64,000 bases of DNA from Raffaelea ambrosiae (lineage: Eukaryota; Ascomycota; Sordariomycetes; Ophiostomatales; Ophiostomataceae). The translations under genes and the position numbers were made by a program. Location: positions 3,733,234-3,797,233 of the forward strand of contig PCDI01000002.1 of assembly GCA_002778195.1 (NCBI GenBank). The letters are read 5' to 3'. The notes under the pieces are model-generated. The model saw only the letters and a list, made by a program, of their open reading frames with translations. It did no database searches and was not told where the DNA came from. Below, piece after piece: positions 47,730 to 58,792 of this stretch. Within the stretch, counting starts at the first letter, position 1; each line of letters begins with the position of its first letter.

Positions 47730-50171
47730 TCACTGCAAGAGCATCGCGCAAGCAAGAGCTGCGAAGGCGGCAGCAGCACTGGCCCGAGCGACAAGGCCGG
47801 CAGCACCAGCCGTTGCAGGAAGGGAAGACGTGGCACTGGTCGGAATGCTCGAGGGCCGCATGGTGGTGCCGTAGGAAGCACTGGTGGCGCCGGTGCCGCT
47901 CGGCTGGCCAAACGAGAACGTGCCGTTGATCGCCTTGGCCGCCGCAAGAACAAACGCGCTCGGTGCAGCCGTGCCGACGGTGCCGACAGTGCCGACAGTG
48001 CTGACAGGGCCGACAGTGCCGACAGTGCTGACAGTGCCGACAGTGCTGACAGTGCCGACAGTGCCAACTGTACCGGCAGGACCACCAGTCCCAACCGCAC
48101 CAGCCGCGACAGTCGGAGTGGTCACCGGCTCGGTGGCCGGAACGACAACGGCGGTTTTTGTCACAAAGGTTGTGCCAGCAGCAGCCGCAGCAGCAGTCGA
48201 CACGGCCTTGAGCGAGCTCGGTGGTGTAAAGGTGGCCACAATCGGTGTCTTGCAGGGCACAAGCACAACAAGTTCCGTGATGAACACCTTGGTGGCATAG
48301 GCATCGCTGCTGCCTGCCGGCGAAGCAGTCGAAGAAGAAGAAGAAGAAGAAGAAGCAGTAGCAGTAGCAGTGGCAGGAGTCGAAGAAGACGAGGATGCGG
48401 CCACCTCGACAGTCTTGGTCACAACAACCGTGCTCTGGTATTCCAGCGGGCAGTGCACAACAGAGGCAGCACACCTCGTGATCGTGTAGACGGTCGTCGA
48501 GTAGACCGTGGACGTGCCTGCGGCGGCGACAGCGTCCATGGTGGTCGAGTACAGAGGGGCCGTGACGGTTCCAGACACGTACCCCGATGCAGCGCCCGAG
48601 CCGCCCGAGACCACCTTGGAAACCGATGCCGTGCTGTTGGAAAGCGGGAAGGGCACGCTGGACGCCGACGACGGCACAGGGGTGGCCGCCGACGAGCCTC
48701 CGGCCGTGCCCTGGCTGGTGGTGGTGGTGGCAAAGATGCCACCCAGAGAAACGGACTGCGAGGAGCCCCCGCTGCCGTATGCCGTGGCGTTGCTGGAAGA
48801 GAGGGGAGTCGCAGAAGCAGACGAGGCGGTGGTGGCAGCAGCCGAGGTGCTGGCAACCGGGGCGCTGCTGGTCACCGGGGCGCTGCTGGTCACCGGGGCG
48901 CTGCTGGTCACCGGGGCGCTGCTGGTCACCGGGGCGCTGCTGGTAGCCAGGGCACTGGTGGCGCTCGTCGCGCTGCTGCTCGCGGCTGCGGACAGCCAGC
49001 ACTGCGTGAGCGTGGGCGCCGACAGCAGCGTGGTCGACACGGTGGGCACCAGGCCAAAGGTGCTGTAGTCGATGACGACGTCGAGGTGGGCGTACGCGCC
49101 GGCGTTGAGGTCGAACCACTCGGTGCTCTCGAGCAGGCAGCCGTCCGCCGGGTCTGCCTCCGCGACCAGCTCGGCCACAAACTCGACGAGGTTGATGTAG
49201 ACGCCGATTTCGGCACCGGCGCCGAGGCCGAGGTCGCCGAGCAGGGCGTTGTCGACCTCGACGCCGGCCTGGACACGGAGGCGCAGGTCGGCCTTGAAGG
49301 TGCCGCTGCCGCTGCGGAGGGTGACGGGAAGCGCGTGCGAGGCGGTGCCGTCCAGGTCAAAGTTGCCGATCTGGCCGTCGTCAAACAGGCTGGCCTCGAT
49401 GTAGGCGTCGTCTTCCATGACGAGGTCGAAGCCGGCCTCGAGGTCAATCTCGGCCGTGAGGGCAAAGACGAGGTCGACGGCAAAGATGAGCCCGGCCTCA
49501 AAGAGGCCGCTGACGCCGATGCCGAGGGGCGAGTTGCTCGTGTACAGGTTGACCGTGTAGGTGGCCGTGTCGGACACGTTGAGGCCAATGTCCATGTAGG
49601 CCTCGATGCCCGTAAAGTCGAGGCGCAGCTTGGGGTCGAAAATGTCGTCGTCGGTGATGGAGGCCTGGATGGTGCCCTTGGTGTAGCACTCCACGCAGGT
49701 CACTTTCAGGCTGACGGTTTCTGTGCTGGAGACCGGGAAGGCACTGCGTCGAGGGGAAGAGATGATGTGTGTGTTAGTGCACCAAGAAATGCTTTTCCAA
49801 TCCATTTTCTTTTTTTTTCTTTTTTTTTTTGGCTCGTAGCTGTACAGAACTCACGCGTTGAAGAGTACATCGTTGTCCCAGCTGTTGTCCAGGCTGATGT
49901 CGGCACTGCGCTTCTCCAGAGGGCCGTTGCTATGGACGGCCTCGTTGATGGCCGCACGGCGGGCCAGCTCATGATCGCGGAGGGCCAGCTCATCGCCACG
50001 GAGAGCCAGCTCGGCACCACGCATGGCCAGCTCGGCACTGCGCAGGGCCAGGTCCTCACTGCGCACTGCATGCGGCAGGGCCAGAGGGGCCGGAATCACG
50101 GAGCCGGCCCGGCACAAGGAGGCCACAACGGCGGCCCAGCCAATAGGGTTTGCAAACTGGGAGAACAGCAT
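47730..50171 (-). CDS. GPI-anchored Ser/Thr-rich cell-surface protein
   Basis: Minus strand: 50171-49855 and 49743-47730, giving 776 residues. The N-terminus is a short secretion signal (MLFSQFANPIGWAAVVASLC). It is followed by five tandem heptads of the pattern x-x-E-L-A-L-R (residues 38-72) and a Lys-Arg at 87-88 that could be a Kex2 site. Residues about 107-375 form a beta-rich, acidic region with the pairs CVEC and two further cysteines. From about 375 on the chain is Ser/Thr/Ala/Val-rich, with SSAPVT repeated five times and GTVGTVSTV repeats, as in O-glycosylated wall stalks. The C-terminus (LVARASAAAAFAALACAMLLQ) is a hydrophobic tail of the kind replaced by a GPI anchor. The function is unknown; an adhesion or wall-structural role is likely from composition only. 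The intron was placed by joining AAC-GC to T-GCC in frame. Confidence 0.85.
49956..50060 (-). repeat. Five 21-nt tandem repeats coding heptads in the GPI protein
   Basis: Units encode SEDLALR, SAELAMR, GAELALR, GDELALR and DHELARR. The plus strand shows GCCAGCTC at 21-nt spacing. The heptads would form an amphipathic helix between the signal peptide and the Lys-Arg site. Confidence 0.85.
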
Positions 50172-53028
50172 CTTGTGCTGTCGTGTTTTTTTTTTTCGAA
50201 TGAAGGGAATACACAAATGAAGAGAAAGAAAAAAAAAACTTGTATTCAACAAGCACGAACAACAATAAGAAACGAAAGGAGGGAATGTACGAGTAAATGA
50301 GTGAACGACGAACGAGTCCAAGACAAACGAGTGAGTGGACGGCACGCTCTACGGCAAGCTCTGCTGCAGAGAGCTGCCTTTGGAAATGTCAAAAGAAAAA
50401 AAAGAAAGGTAATGACTGAAGTGAAGGTCGACGACAACGATGAAGGGGACAGCATCAAAGCATCGCCGGGATGCGTCTGGGGTGGGCAGCATGGGCAGCC
50501 TTTATTATAGGTGCCGTGCACGCGAAAGAGGATACAGCCCACTCAGGCACCCTAGTTGCATCTCCATACTCCCCCTTTCAGTAGGAGCAGCCGTGATATC
50601 AAATAATTGCGTGGACCCGCGTCCGTGTGCACGGAGCAGTCGTAATGGTGTATGTGCAGGTCGTGGAGGTCGCAATGAGAACGAACGCCTTGGTTCTGGC
50701 ACGCCATGCCGAGGATGGGCAGCCGTCCAACTTTGGACGCGCTGATCCTGCCCGTTGGTCTGTTTGCGTCTCAGCCTCCAGGCGTAAATCATCTCTTTCA
50801 GGAAGGAGAGAGGTTGCCGTTGCAGCGAACCGGAGGCACAGACGTTGGACGTGCAAGTTTTGTGGTTTAGCTAGTGTGTCTGGGTGTAGTGTGGAGCATG
50901 GGGAGGGTATGCGTGTACATAGCAGTGTATGTAGCGTGTTAGAGAAGAGCCCATGTTGTTTGTGCCTGTACCCCTGAAGATGTTTCCGTCTGAAGACGGA
51001 TTGGGGGTAAATCAGGAAGTGAACCAAGAGGGAACCCAAGAGATCATGGCCAAAGACATCCCAGCCGCACGAGTCAAGAATAGGAAGGAGGTCAGAACCG
51101 TTGGAACAATCCCATGCACCATACACTGGCCGATCCCTGCCAGAGAAGACGCAAAGAAGACATACAGACCTTCTCCTGCATCTGGCATGCACTCGCACTC
51201 GCTAAAACTAAAGGACTAAGCCTTGTCTCCCCCCCCCTTTATGTCACCCGTTTTCTTAGTCCAGGCTGATCATTTCCACTTGGACTTGCCAGATTCTCGG
51301 GCTGGCCGTTGGGGGTAAGGCTAAAGGATCGAACTTGTCTACTCGCAGACAAGGGCAGGAAGGGGGGGCATCAAATAATCTGGGGCCAACTGACAGAAAA
51401 CCAAGAAAAAGCCTACCAACAAGGACAGCGAGACAGCAGGTGACAGCAGATGGCAGCAAAAGACGGCCCTATTCGTCTGTTTCAAGGAACCAGGTTGCAG
51501 ACCTCTAGTTTAGTGCGAGTAAGAAAAAGAGGGAGAGAGAGTTGCAGCGGAAAAGGAGGGCATGAAAGGGGCAGCCAATAGGTCGCAGGAGACGAGCAAC
51601 TGGGCCAAGTCGAGGCTGAGTAGGCAAGGGGCCAGGTATTTGGCTTCGGGCCAATCACAGCGCAGAACTGCAGCTGACAAAAGGGGGCACATACAGAGGA
51701 TGATACCCGTAAGATACAAGCCCGCACTTTTGGCCTGGCGCAATAAAAGAAATAGCCACGCTCGAAAAGCTCACAAGACACAGTTCGGACGAAGCTTCAG
51801 ATCTACGTTCGGCGATATAAAACGTCTGATATATAATACATACATACACTGCTCTTTCTGTCGTTCTCCGGCTCGCGATGGGACCTCAAGCGTCCATCAA
51901 CGAGGGAACTAGTGGGCAGGATTGCGCTCGAGGGCCAAAGAGTAGACAAATAGGGACAACAGACGAGAAGCGATGCTGTCGCATTCCGTGGCACGGTCCA
52001 CGACTTTGTGTGCATGTGCCTTTTTGCTGCTGCTCCAGCTCGGTGATCAGATAGGAAATAGGCAATTGCCCGATGAAAAAGCTTGGAACTTTTTTTGCTG
52101 ATTTACGTGTTGACAACATTGTGGATTGCGATCTCCTACTTTGCACACCAAGCAGGTCTCATGGAGAAGCATACAGAGAAGCAAGAAAAACACGTCTTCT
52201 CGTGTAGCTTTCTTCTCGAAATATCCCTTCCCCCTTACGACGGCCGCTGGCCATGTCCAGCCTCAAGGATTTCTACGCCGCGCTCAAAAACCCTCGAAGC
52301 AAGGCATCTGATATGTTTGTGTTTTTTGTATTGGCAAACCAGTAATGAAAACAGCAAAAAGTCCTGTAGCTATACGTCCTCGAAAACACGCAAACCATCC
52401 CAGAAAGGCAAAATACAAAAACAAAAACAAACAACCACACGCGAGACCAACAAGACCAATAGAACCAGGGCAGAAAAAATAGCAACCAGTACACCTTCTC
52501 ATGTCTTAGTAAAAACATCCACCTGCTGTAGTGCCTTTCAGAAAACGAGGGGAGGGGGGTAAGGGTAAGGGGGGGAGGAAACAGGAAAGAGACAGAACAA
52601 AAAAAGGGCAAATGCTTCGCGACCCAATAAAAGCAGCGGTGGAGAAAGAGAGTAAGACTCCGAGAAAGAAGCAAAAGAAAAAAAGAAACAGAAACAAGAA
52701 CAAAAACACAAAAAACACACGGTAACTTAGTGTACGCCCTCCAAGATGCTGATGCCCGTTCCAGGAAAAGAAAAAGAAAAGAAAAAAAGGCAGAAAGCTT
52801 GCAAGCCAGAGGGCCAGAGAGCCAGAGAGCCAGAAGGTCGATAAGTCGGAAATCCAAAAAAAAGACAGCGGGTGGGAGGGACAGGGCCAGACGAGGCGGT
52901 AAGAAGAAAGTCCTTTCCACCGGGCTCGGTGGGGTTTGTCAAGGCCGTTTTCGTGTCACCGTTCCTTCCCAGCGCCTCTCTTATTGTCGCACCCTTTGGT
53001 TCCCTCAAACCCTTCCTTCCCCTTCTCT
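50172..53028. other. 2.9 kb spacer between GPI-anchored protein and Yippee gene
   Basis: The part next to the GPI gene is A/G-rich on the plus strand (50221-50240, 50390-50415), consistent with a C/T-rich leader for the minus-strand gene. It contains TACGAGTA at 50288. The far part (52560-52890) is strongly A/G-rich on the plus strand. Open frames in between show no family features. Confidence 0.55.
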
Positions 53029-53460
53029 TCAGTTCACCTTGCACAACAGCTCCGCCTCCAGAATGGACTTGCCCTCCTTGTACTTTTCGGACGCCTCGTA
53101 AGCTTTGTCGTAAGTCCAGCCGACAACTTCATTGCAGCCTCGGCAGGTTATATCGCGGACGACGTGGCGGCCAGTGGTCATATTGCGTTCGGTGGGCTCG
53201 CCAGCGTCGACGTTGACGACGGTGTTGAAGAGGTAGGCCTTGCCATGTTGGCCGCGGAAGTTCTGCACAGTTAGTAGGGGGGAGAGGCGAGCGAAACGAG
53301 GAAACAAAAGGCGAGGAACAGAAAAGAGACAAAGATCGAGCAAAGCGGGGAAAACACATACCCGGCTGATAATGTCGTCGTGGTCGGCAAGATGGGCCTT
53401 GCAGTGGATGCAGCCGTAGATGTGGTCGCTATGGAGGTAGGTGTTGTAGGAGAGGCCCAT
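53029..53460 (-). CDS. Yippee-family zinc-binding protein
   Basis: Minus strand: 53460-53362 and 53262-53029, giving 110 residues, the standard size of Yippee proteins. The fold binds one zinc through two C-x2-C pairs about 50 residues apart, here Cys17/Cys20 (YGCIHCKAHLA) and CRGC near residues 72-75 (DITCRGCNEVVGW). The family signatures HDDIISRNFRGQHGKAYLF, NVDAGEPTERNMTTGRHVVRDI and YDKAYEASEKYKEGKSILE are all present. Yippee proteins are among the most conserved eukaryotic proteins and some have been linked to ubiquitin-ligase complexes and the nucleus, but a molecular role in fungi is unclear. The intron of 99 nt falls after Arg33 and leaves the frame intact. A (GA)17 run lies five bases upstream of the ATG. 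Confidence 0.95.
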   Translation of the reverse strand: MGLSYNTYLHSDHIYGCIHCKAHLADHDDIISRVCVFPALLDLCLFSVPRLLFPRFARLSPLLTVQNFRGQHGKAYLFNTVVNVDAGEPTERNMTTGRHVVRDITCRGCNEVVGWTYDKAYEASEKYKEGKSILEAELLCKVN

Positions 53461-53462
53461 TT

Positions 53463-53464
<2 letters not shown>

Positions 53465-53498
<34 letters not shown>
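53465..53498. repeat. (GA)17 microsatellite directly upstream of the Yippee start
   Basis: A perfect 34-nt dinucleotide run, C/T on the gene strand, ending five bases before the ATG at 53460. It probably lies in the 5' untranslated region. Confidence 0.92.
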
Positions 53499-53502
<4 letters not shown>

Positions 53503-54929
53503 AGTATCGAGAGGCAGACGCAAACGCACAAGAGACGTCCGAGACCAGACTGGATCGGTATATTCACGCCGACCGGACACAGAGAGGGGGGGAATTTGGG
53601 AGCGGAGGCGGATTTGGAGACGCCGACGAGGACTGAAAAAGATCGGGCGAGGACCGGGAGACGATTAGCCGGACAGGCAAGCAAGCGAGAGCGAGAGAGA
53701 CAAAGAGGTTCTCTGCTTTGTGCACTTCCGATCGGAGAGGCTGGAGAAAGACGAGAATGGCGCCGGAGGAAGAGGAGTGTCTTCAATTGTCCGTGGTGAG
53801 TTTTGAAGGCGTTCGGAGTCGCTGCTGGGCTCGCCCTGTCTGTTCCGATAAGGCAGGAGCGGGGAACGTGCAGGCAGGGAAAGGCTGACACGAATGACGA
53901 CAGTCGGCAAGAGAAGGAGAGGGAGCGACGGCGCAGTAGCAGGAGGGGGAGTGGACCCACGTGGTCATAAGAGGGTGGAGCGACAGTGTAGAGTCACTAT
54001 CCGTCGGGCACAGAGCAGTCCACAGCGTGTCTTCCGGCGGGAGGCGAAGAGAAGCAGGACAGAGACCAGGCTGGAAACCAAGCTGGGGACCAAGCAGAAC
54101 GAGAGAAACGAGGCCAAAAATAAGGAGGAAAAGCGAAAAAGGAAAGAAGTGGCAGCGTTTCTTTATTTGGGGGGGAACAGCGAACGGACGGCACCTGACG
54201 CAAAAGGTGGATAGACTGCGAGATAGTGAGAGATAACTATTGAGGGGGGCCCTATGCCGCCTGAACAGAGACGGCGATAGTGACTGTGTCAAGGCCACGC
54301 CCACCGGTAGTCATGGCGTGACATATCCCGTGACACAATCGTGGCTTAGACGAACGACATCACAGACCCCCGACAAACACACTTCACAGCATTCCAGACC
54401 TTGCACAGCACACACTTGGCTCATTTGGCTTATATTTTGCTTTTCATCGGCTTCTTTGTCTAACCAGGCCAGCGCGTTTCGCGCCTTGAACGAGCGTTGT
54501 GTATCTCCGAACTAAACCAGATCCATCACCACCATATACAGGAGGGTACTGTTCTCTGTACATTGGGGAGAGGGAAAAATGGTAAGATTAGACACACGAA
54601 ACAGGCAATCGATAGATTCAAGCCAAAAAAAAAAAGAACAACGCAAACGAAAACAAGCGCCAATAGATCCGTTGCAGCCACGACGAGGTAGGCTGCTTCT
54701 AGTGTCTGCAGATGTTGCAGTAAAGACTGTGCGCGTCTATGCCGACCCGGAAGATGAAAATGGAAGAAAAGACTGTAAAAAGTATGTACAAATCAAAGAG
54801 CGGAAGAGTAGTGGGAATATGTTGCTCATGAAAGGTGGAAAAAAGAAAGTGACAAATGAATTCGGTCATACGATCGATGAGTAGAAAACATGAACAAGGA
54901 GAAGACGCAAAAGCGCGTAGAGGCACCGA
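53499..54929. other. Spacer between Yippee gene and ferric-reductase-type gene
   Basis: Up to about 53900 the plus strand remains rich in GAGA words, likely the Yippee promoter and leader. The part near 54600-54900 is A-rich and should contain the 3' end of the oxidoreductase. No gene is supported. Confidence 0.55.
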
Positions 54930-56758
54930 TTACCAGGAAAAGGCCTCCTCAACAAAGTCGATGGCGCCGTTGTATTGGCGTTGGCGCACGGCACGGCGGA
55001 CCTCATCGCTGAGAGCGCCAGGGCCACACACCGACACGCCCATGGTGCCCACCTGGTTCTCCATCTCGATGCCGAGCAGTGTGTCAATGTTGGGCCGGCC
55101 GGGGAACATCTGTACCGTCGCACTAGGTGACTGGATCTCCTTGTTTGACCGTGGCCGGCTGACAAAGAGCATGATGCGCAGCACCTCGCGACGCTTCTCC
55201 ATCGCCAGAATCTGCGTCATCCAGGGCCGGATCCATTCCAGATGCTCGTTGCTCTGGATGATCCACACCAGCACCACCTTGCGCGCAGCCACCGTGCCGT
55301 TGGCGTGGCCAGCCACAAGATCGCGCACGTGCGGGACAGCTTGGGTCACGCCCACACCACCCGCGAACAGCATCACTGTACCGTACGACTGCAGGTTGTG
55401 CAGTCCACCATAGGGGCCCTCGACAAAGCAGTTGGTCGTCCACCGCTGTCCGGGGCTGTTCTCGGCTTTCTTGTACAGCTTGGCCGTCATGCCTGTACGG
55501 CCACGGATGACAAACGACATTCTCGTCTGCTGCATGGCCAGGACATCTTGCTGCGTCATGGCCAGCTTGTCGTCGCTCAGACTCTCGGCCTCCTCGCTCC
55601 AGGCGACAGAGAAGGGATGCGACTGCCAGTAGCCAATCTTGGGGAAGTACAGGTACGCATGCTGGCCGGGCTTGAACGTCCAAGGACGCGCCATGGTGAC
55701 GGTGACGCGGCACGCATTGCCAGGAAGGGCCTCGACGAGCGTCTGGGTGCCTCCCTTGCCGACGTTGTGGTACATGACACGCAGAAAACGAGCAGCACGG
55801 TCGAAGGCCCACACAGCAATCACGGCATAGATGAACTGTAGCTGCGGCAGCTTCTTAAGCTTCAGGTGGTACCAGATGCCGGCGACGGCGACGGCGGCCG
55901 AAACGATGTGGAGGATCTTGAACGTCTCATAGAAGGCGTGGCGGAGCGGGCTGATTGCCTGGATGAAGATGACCATCATAGCAATGGTGCACTGCGAGGT
56001 GTGTTAGCAAACAGCGGAAGACTCGCCCACGAATCAGACTGCAAGGGTTGGTTACTTACAATAGCTCCATACATCAGGAATGGAACCGAAAAGGTGGTTT
56101 GGAGCGCCGTCCCCCAGCTCGCCTCGTCGGCGGTGGGGATGAGGAAGGCGAATGTGTGCACAAGCGCCTCAATGACAACGATGCGGCCAAACCAGCGGTG
56201 CAGCAAGTTGAACGTGTCGAAGGACATGTTGAGCCATGAGATCAGCGGGTTGTTGCGGCCGGCCATGAGGAACAGAGGAATCATGTTGACAACGGCCAGG
56301 ACGCCGCTGCGGTTGCGTAGCTGGTCGGCTGCGGTTTCGAAGTCGCCGTGGAAGGGGATGTCGAGAACGCAGAAGGTCACGTTGGTGGCGACGTAACCGA
56401 GAAGGAAGAACAGCTGCAGACGCGTGGGCAGGGTGCCGATGTTGATGGCCGAGCTCATCTGGATCTCACGGTTGTGGCGCTTGCCCAGCACGGGGGCATA
56501 GAGCATGTTGCGCTTGATCCACGACATCTTGGTGTCGGCACGGGCATAGTAGCGCTGGGTGTCGTTGTTGAGCGAGGTGACGGTGCGAATGTAGCCTGTG
56601 AGGGCATGCACTGAGCGCCAGACGACCAGGGCCGCGGCCGTCGCGCCGCACACGATCAGGATGTAGTGGGTGAGGAGGTCGTTCTCAACCTCGGGGTTGA
56701 GGACGCCGCTGGAGACCTGCTCGCCACCACCACTGCCGCCGGTGCTGTTGCCAGACAT
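54930..56758 (-). CDS. Ferric-reductase-type transmembrane oxidoreductase (FRE/NOX superfamily)
   Basis: Minus strand: 56758-56060 and 55991-54930, giving 586 residues. Such proteins pass electrons from cytosolic NADPH through FAD and two hemes across a membrane, usually to reduce ferric or cupric ions before uptake. An N-terminal membrane segment lies at about 30-50. The core has two heme-ligand pairs with the classic 14-residue spacing: His187/His201 in LLHRWFGRIVVIEALVHTF and His261/His275 in the next helices. The FAD motif is HPFS at 358-361, and the NADPH-binding blocks are VEGPYGG (423-429) and GGVGVT (444-449). The chain ends in a Trp, as in related reductases. The length is somewhat short for a plasma-membrane ferric reductase and I see no cleaved signal peptide, so metal specificity and membrane are uncertain. 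No neighbouring multicopper oxidase or permease suggests an iron cluster. Confidence 0.92.
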
Positions 56759-57496
56759 TGTGACCGGTGTCGTGAGAAGAGACGGGAAATCGTTGAAGAT
56801 GGGTGTGAGAACCGGTGTCCTGCCGGCTTGTGGAAAGGGACAGAAAAGAACAGATGAGGCTGTTCTGGCTGGTCAAGTGGGCGTATCCGGATTGACAGGT
56901 GAAATGAAGGTGAGGTGGTTCCTGGTCTACCAGCAGAAATCGGGTGTCGTCGTCAATGTGGGAAATAGTGATCGTCCACTCTCCAGCTCTAAAGTGAGAC
57001 CGTCCTGATAGCAATGATATAAAGACTTTGTTGTGACCTTCTTTCTCGAAATCGACCAGCGCGAGGAAGAAAGGTTAAGCAAAGAGACAAACAAAACAGA
57101 GAACAAAGAGTCGCAGCGTCCAGGAACAAAGTGCTTGTGCAATGGGGCTGGGTCTCGTGAACAGCTTCCTCTAAAGTGGGAAGTCGGGGAGTGAAATAGA
57201 AGATGAGCAATGAATGAGCACAAGTGAGAACAGCCAGCACACAAAGGAGCGAGTGGCAGCGTGTCCCGGTGAAGATATTTCAAATATGACTGTTCAAACA
57301 AACGGCCTCTCTCGATATAGATCTGGGTAGATCGATATTTTGAGGGAAAAGAAGAGAATGGTGATTGGAAATGGAGAAAGGAAGAAAGGGCGAAAGGAGA
57401 ACGGAAGGCCTTCCGATGTATAATAGATGAATGAACAGACCGGGCACGAAATGAAGGTCGCTGGAACCCGAAACCACAGAAACGAATGCGAATAAT

Positions 57497-57602
57497 ATAA
57501 GAAAGAGAGAAAGAGAGAAGAAGAGAGCGTACGTAGTGTGCGTGTGGACCAGAGACAAGGAGAAGAAGGAGAAACAGAAACAGAAACAGAAAAGGCGGCA
57601 AA
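57497..57602 (-). promoter_or_regulatory. Polypurine/polypyrimidine stretch upstream of the reductase-type gene
   Basis: The plus strand runs AGAAAGAGAGAAAGAG and on to repeated GAAACA words. On the gene strand this is C/T-rich and lies about 750-850 nt upstream of the ATG at 56758. It resembles the start regions of other genes here, so the gene may have a long leader. Confidence 0.3.
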
Positions 57603-57791
57603 AGCAACGAGGCAGCATGGATAGATTGCGTCGAAGAGGGCGCCACCCACGCCAAACGCAGAAAAGCAGAAGAATGAAAAAAAAAACACATGCAGGGAAG
57701 GACCTTCTCCAGGGGTGCGCCTTCCAGACCAGGGTCGATTCTCAGTCGTTCCTTCCCTTTTTTTTTGCTTATGACAGACTGACAAGGGCAC

Positions 57792-57806
57792 TACGAGTAC
57801 TTCGTA
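57792..57806. repeat. 15-nt word TACGAGTACTTCGTA, copy 2
   Basis: Exact match to 7597-7611. Confidence 0.85.
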
Positions 57807-58771
57807 ACTACGGTGTACGCGTTCCTTGTTTCTGCTCTAGTCGCCTGGCGCTACAGGCACACCCCTCCCTGGTCCCCTGGCGCACCCCCACATAATTATG
57901 TGCGCCATAGCCCGCGCTGTGTCTGCCTGTTTTGTTCTGCGCATTCTGTGCTCTGCGGCCTTACACGCAAACCTGTTGTGCACCTGGCTGCGATAGTAGA
58001 TATTAGTGAGGGTATCTTACCACTCGTATCGTACTTACAAGGTACATCTGCTGCTAACCGTCCGCCATGCGATGCCGTGCCCTTCCTCCATCGGGCAATC
58101 CATCCCGTTCTTAGTGCTCTGATTGCGTTCTGTTGGCGTCGGCAGGTTGTGGCCCCAATCTCGCAGATCCATTTGCGTTTGTTATTTTCAACAGCCAGAG
58201 ATCACTTGCCAGAGATCTCCATCGTGGATACCGTGCACTGTATACGAAGCATCTTGATGGAATCCTCGTACCAAAACATTCGGTGTGTCCTATTCGTGGC
58301 ATCTCAGACACTTGGATCGTCCGCTTGTCGGCAGATCACCTTTTTTTTGTTTGCTGCCTTTGTTTCCCTTTTTCTTGCGTCAACATACCCAGTTCGTTTT
58401 GTTCAGGCCTGTTGAGACCCAGTTAATTCAGGCCATGCCCAAACATTGCCCAAACAATGCCCAGGCGTCCATTGTTGGCTCCCCCTCCCCTCCCCTGCCT
58501 CGCACCTCGCCTTGTCCTGCTTTGCATCCACGCAATCATTATTCGCCAGCGTCCTGCTCAGTGCTATGTATGGGTTTGACGTTTTGTTTTGCGACCCAGC
58601 CACTGTTTCCTTGCACGGCCTGTTCTTGGCGATCGACGCTCAGTATTGGCTGGGCATATCAACTCATTTCTTCGTGTCTCTCATTTTTCGTCGTCGCCCA
58701 CTTCACCACCCCCCACCCCCCCTCCCCTTGCCAAAGAAGAAAAACTCGTCGGTTTTGTTGCGCCATTCCAG

Positions 58772-58792
58772 TACTATGTACGAGTACTCGTA
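58772..58792. repeat. Chain of two TAC...GTA words, including a perfect 14-nt palindrome
   Basis: TACTATGTA (58772-58780) overlaps TACGAGTACTCGTA (58779-58792) by two bases. The second word equals its own reverse complement. A related overlap, TACATAGTA with TACTCGTA, occurs at 34315-34329. Confidence 0.85.
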
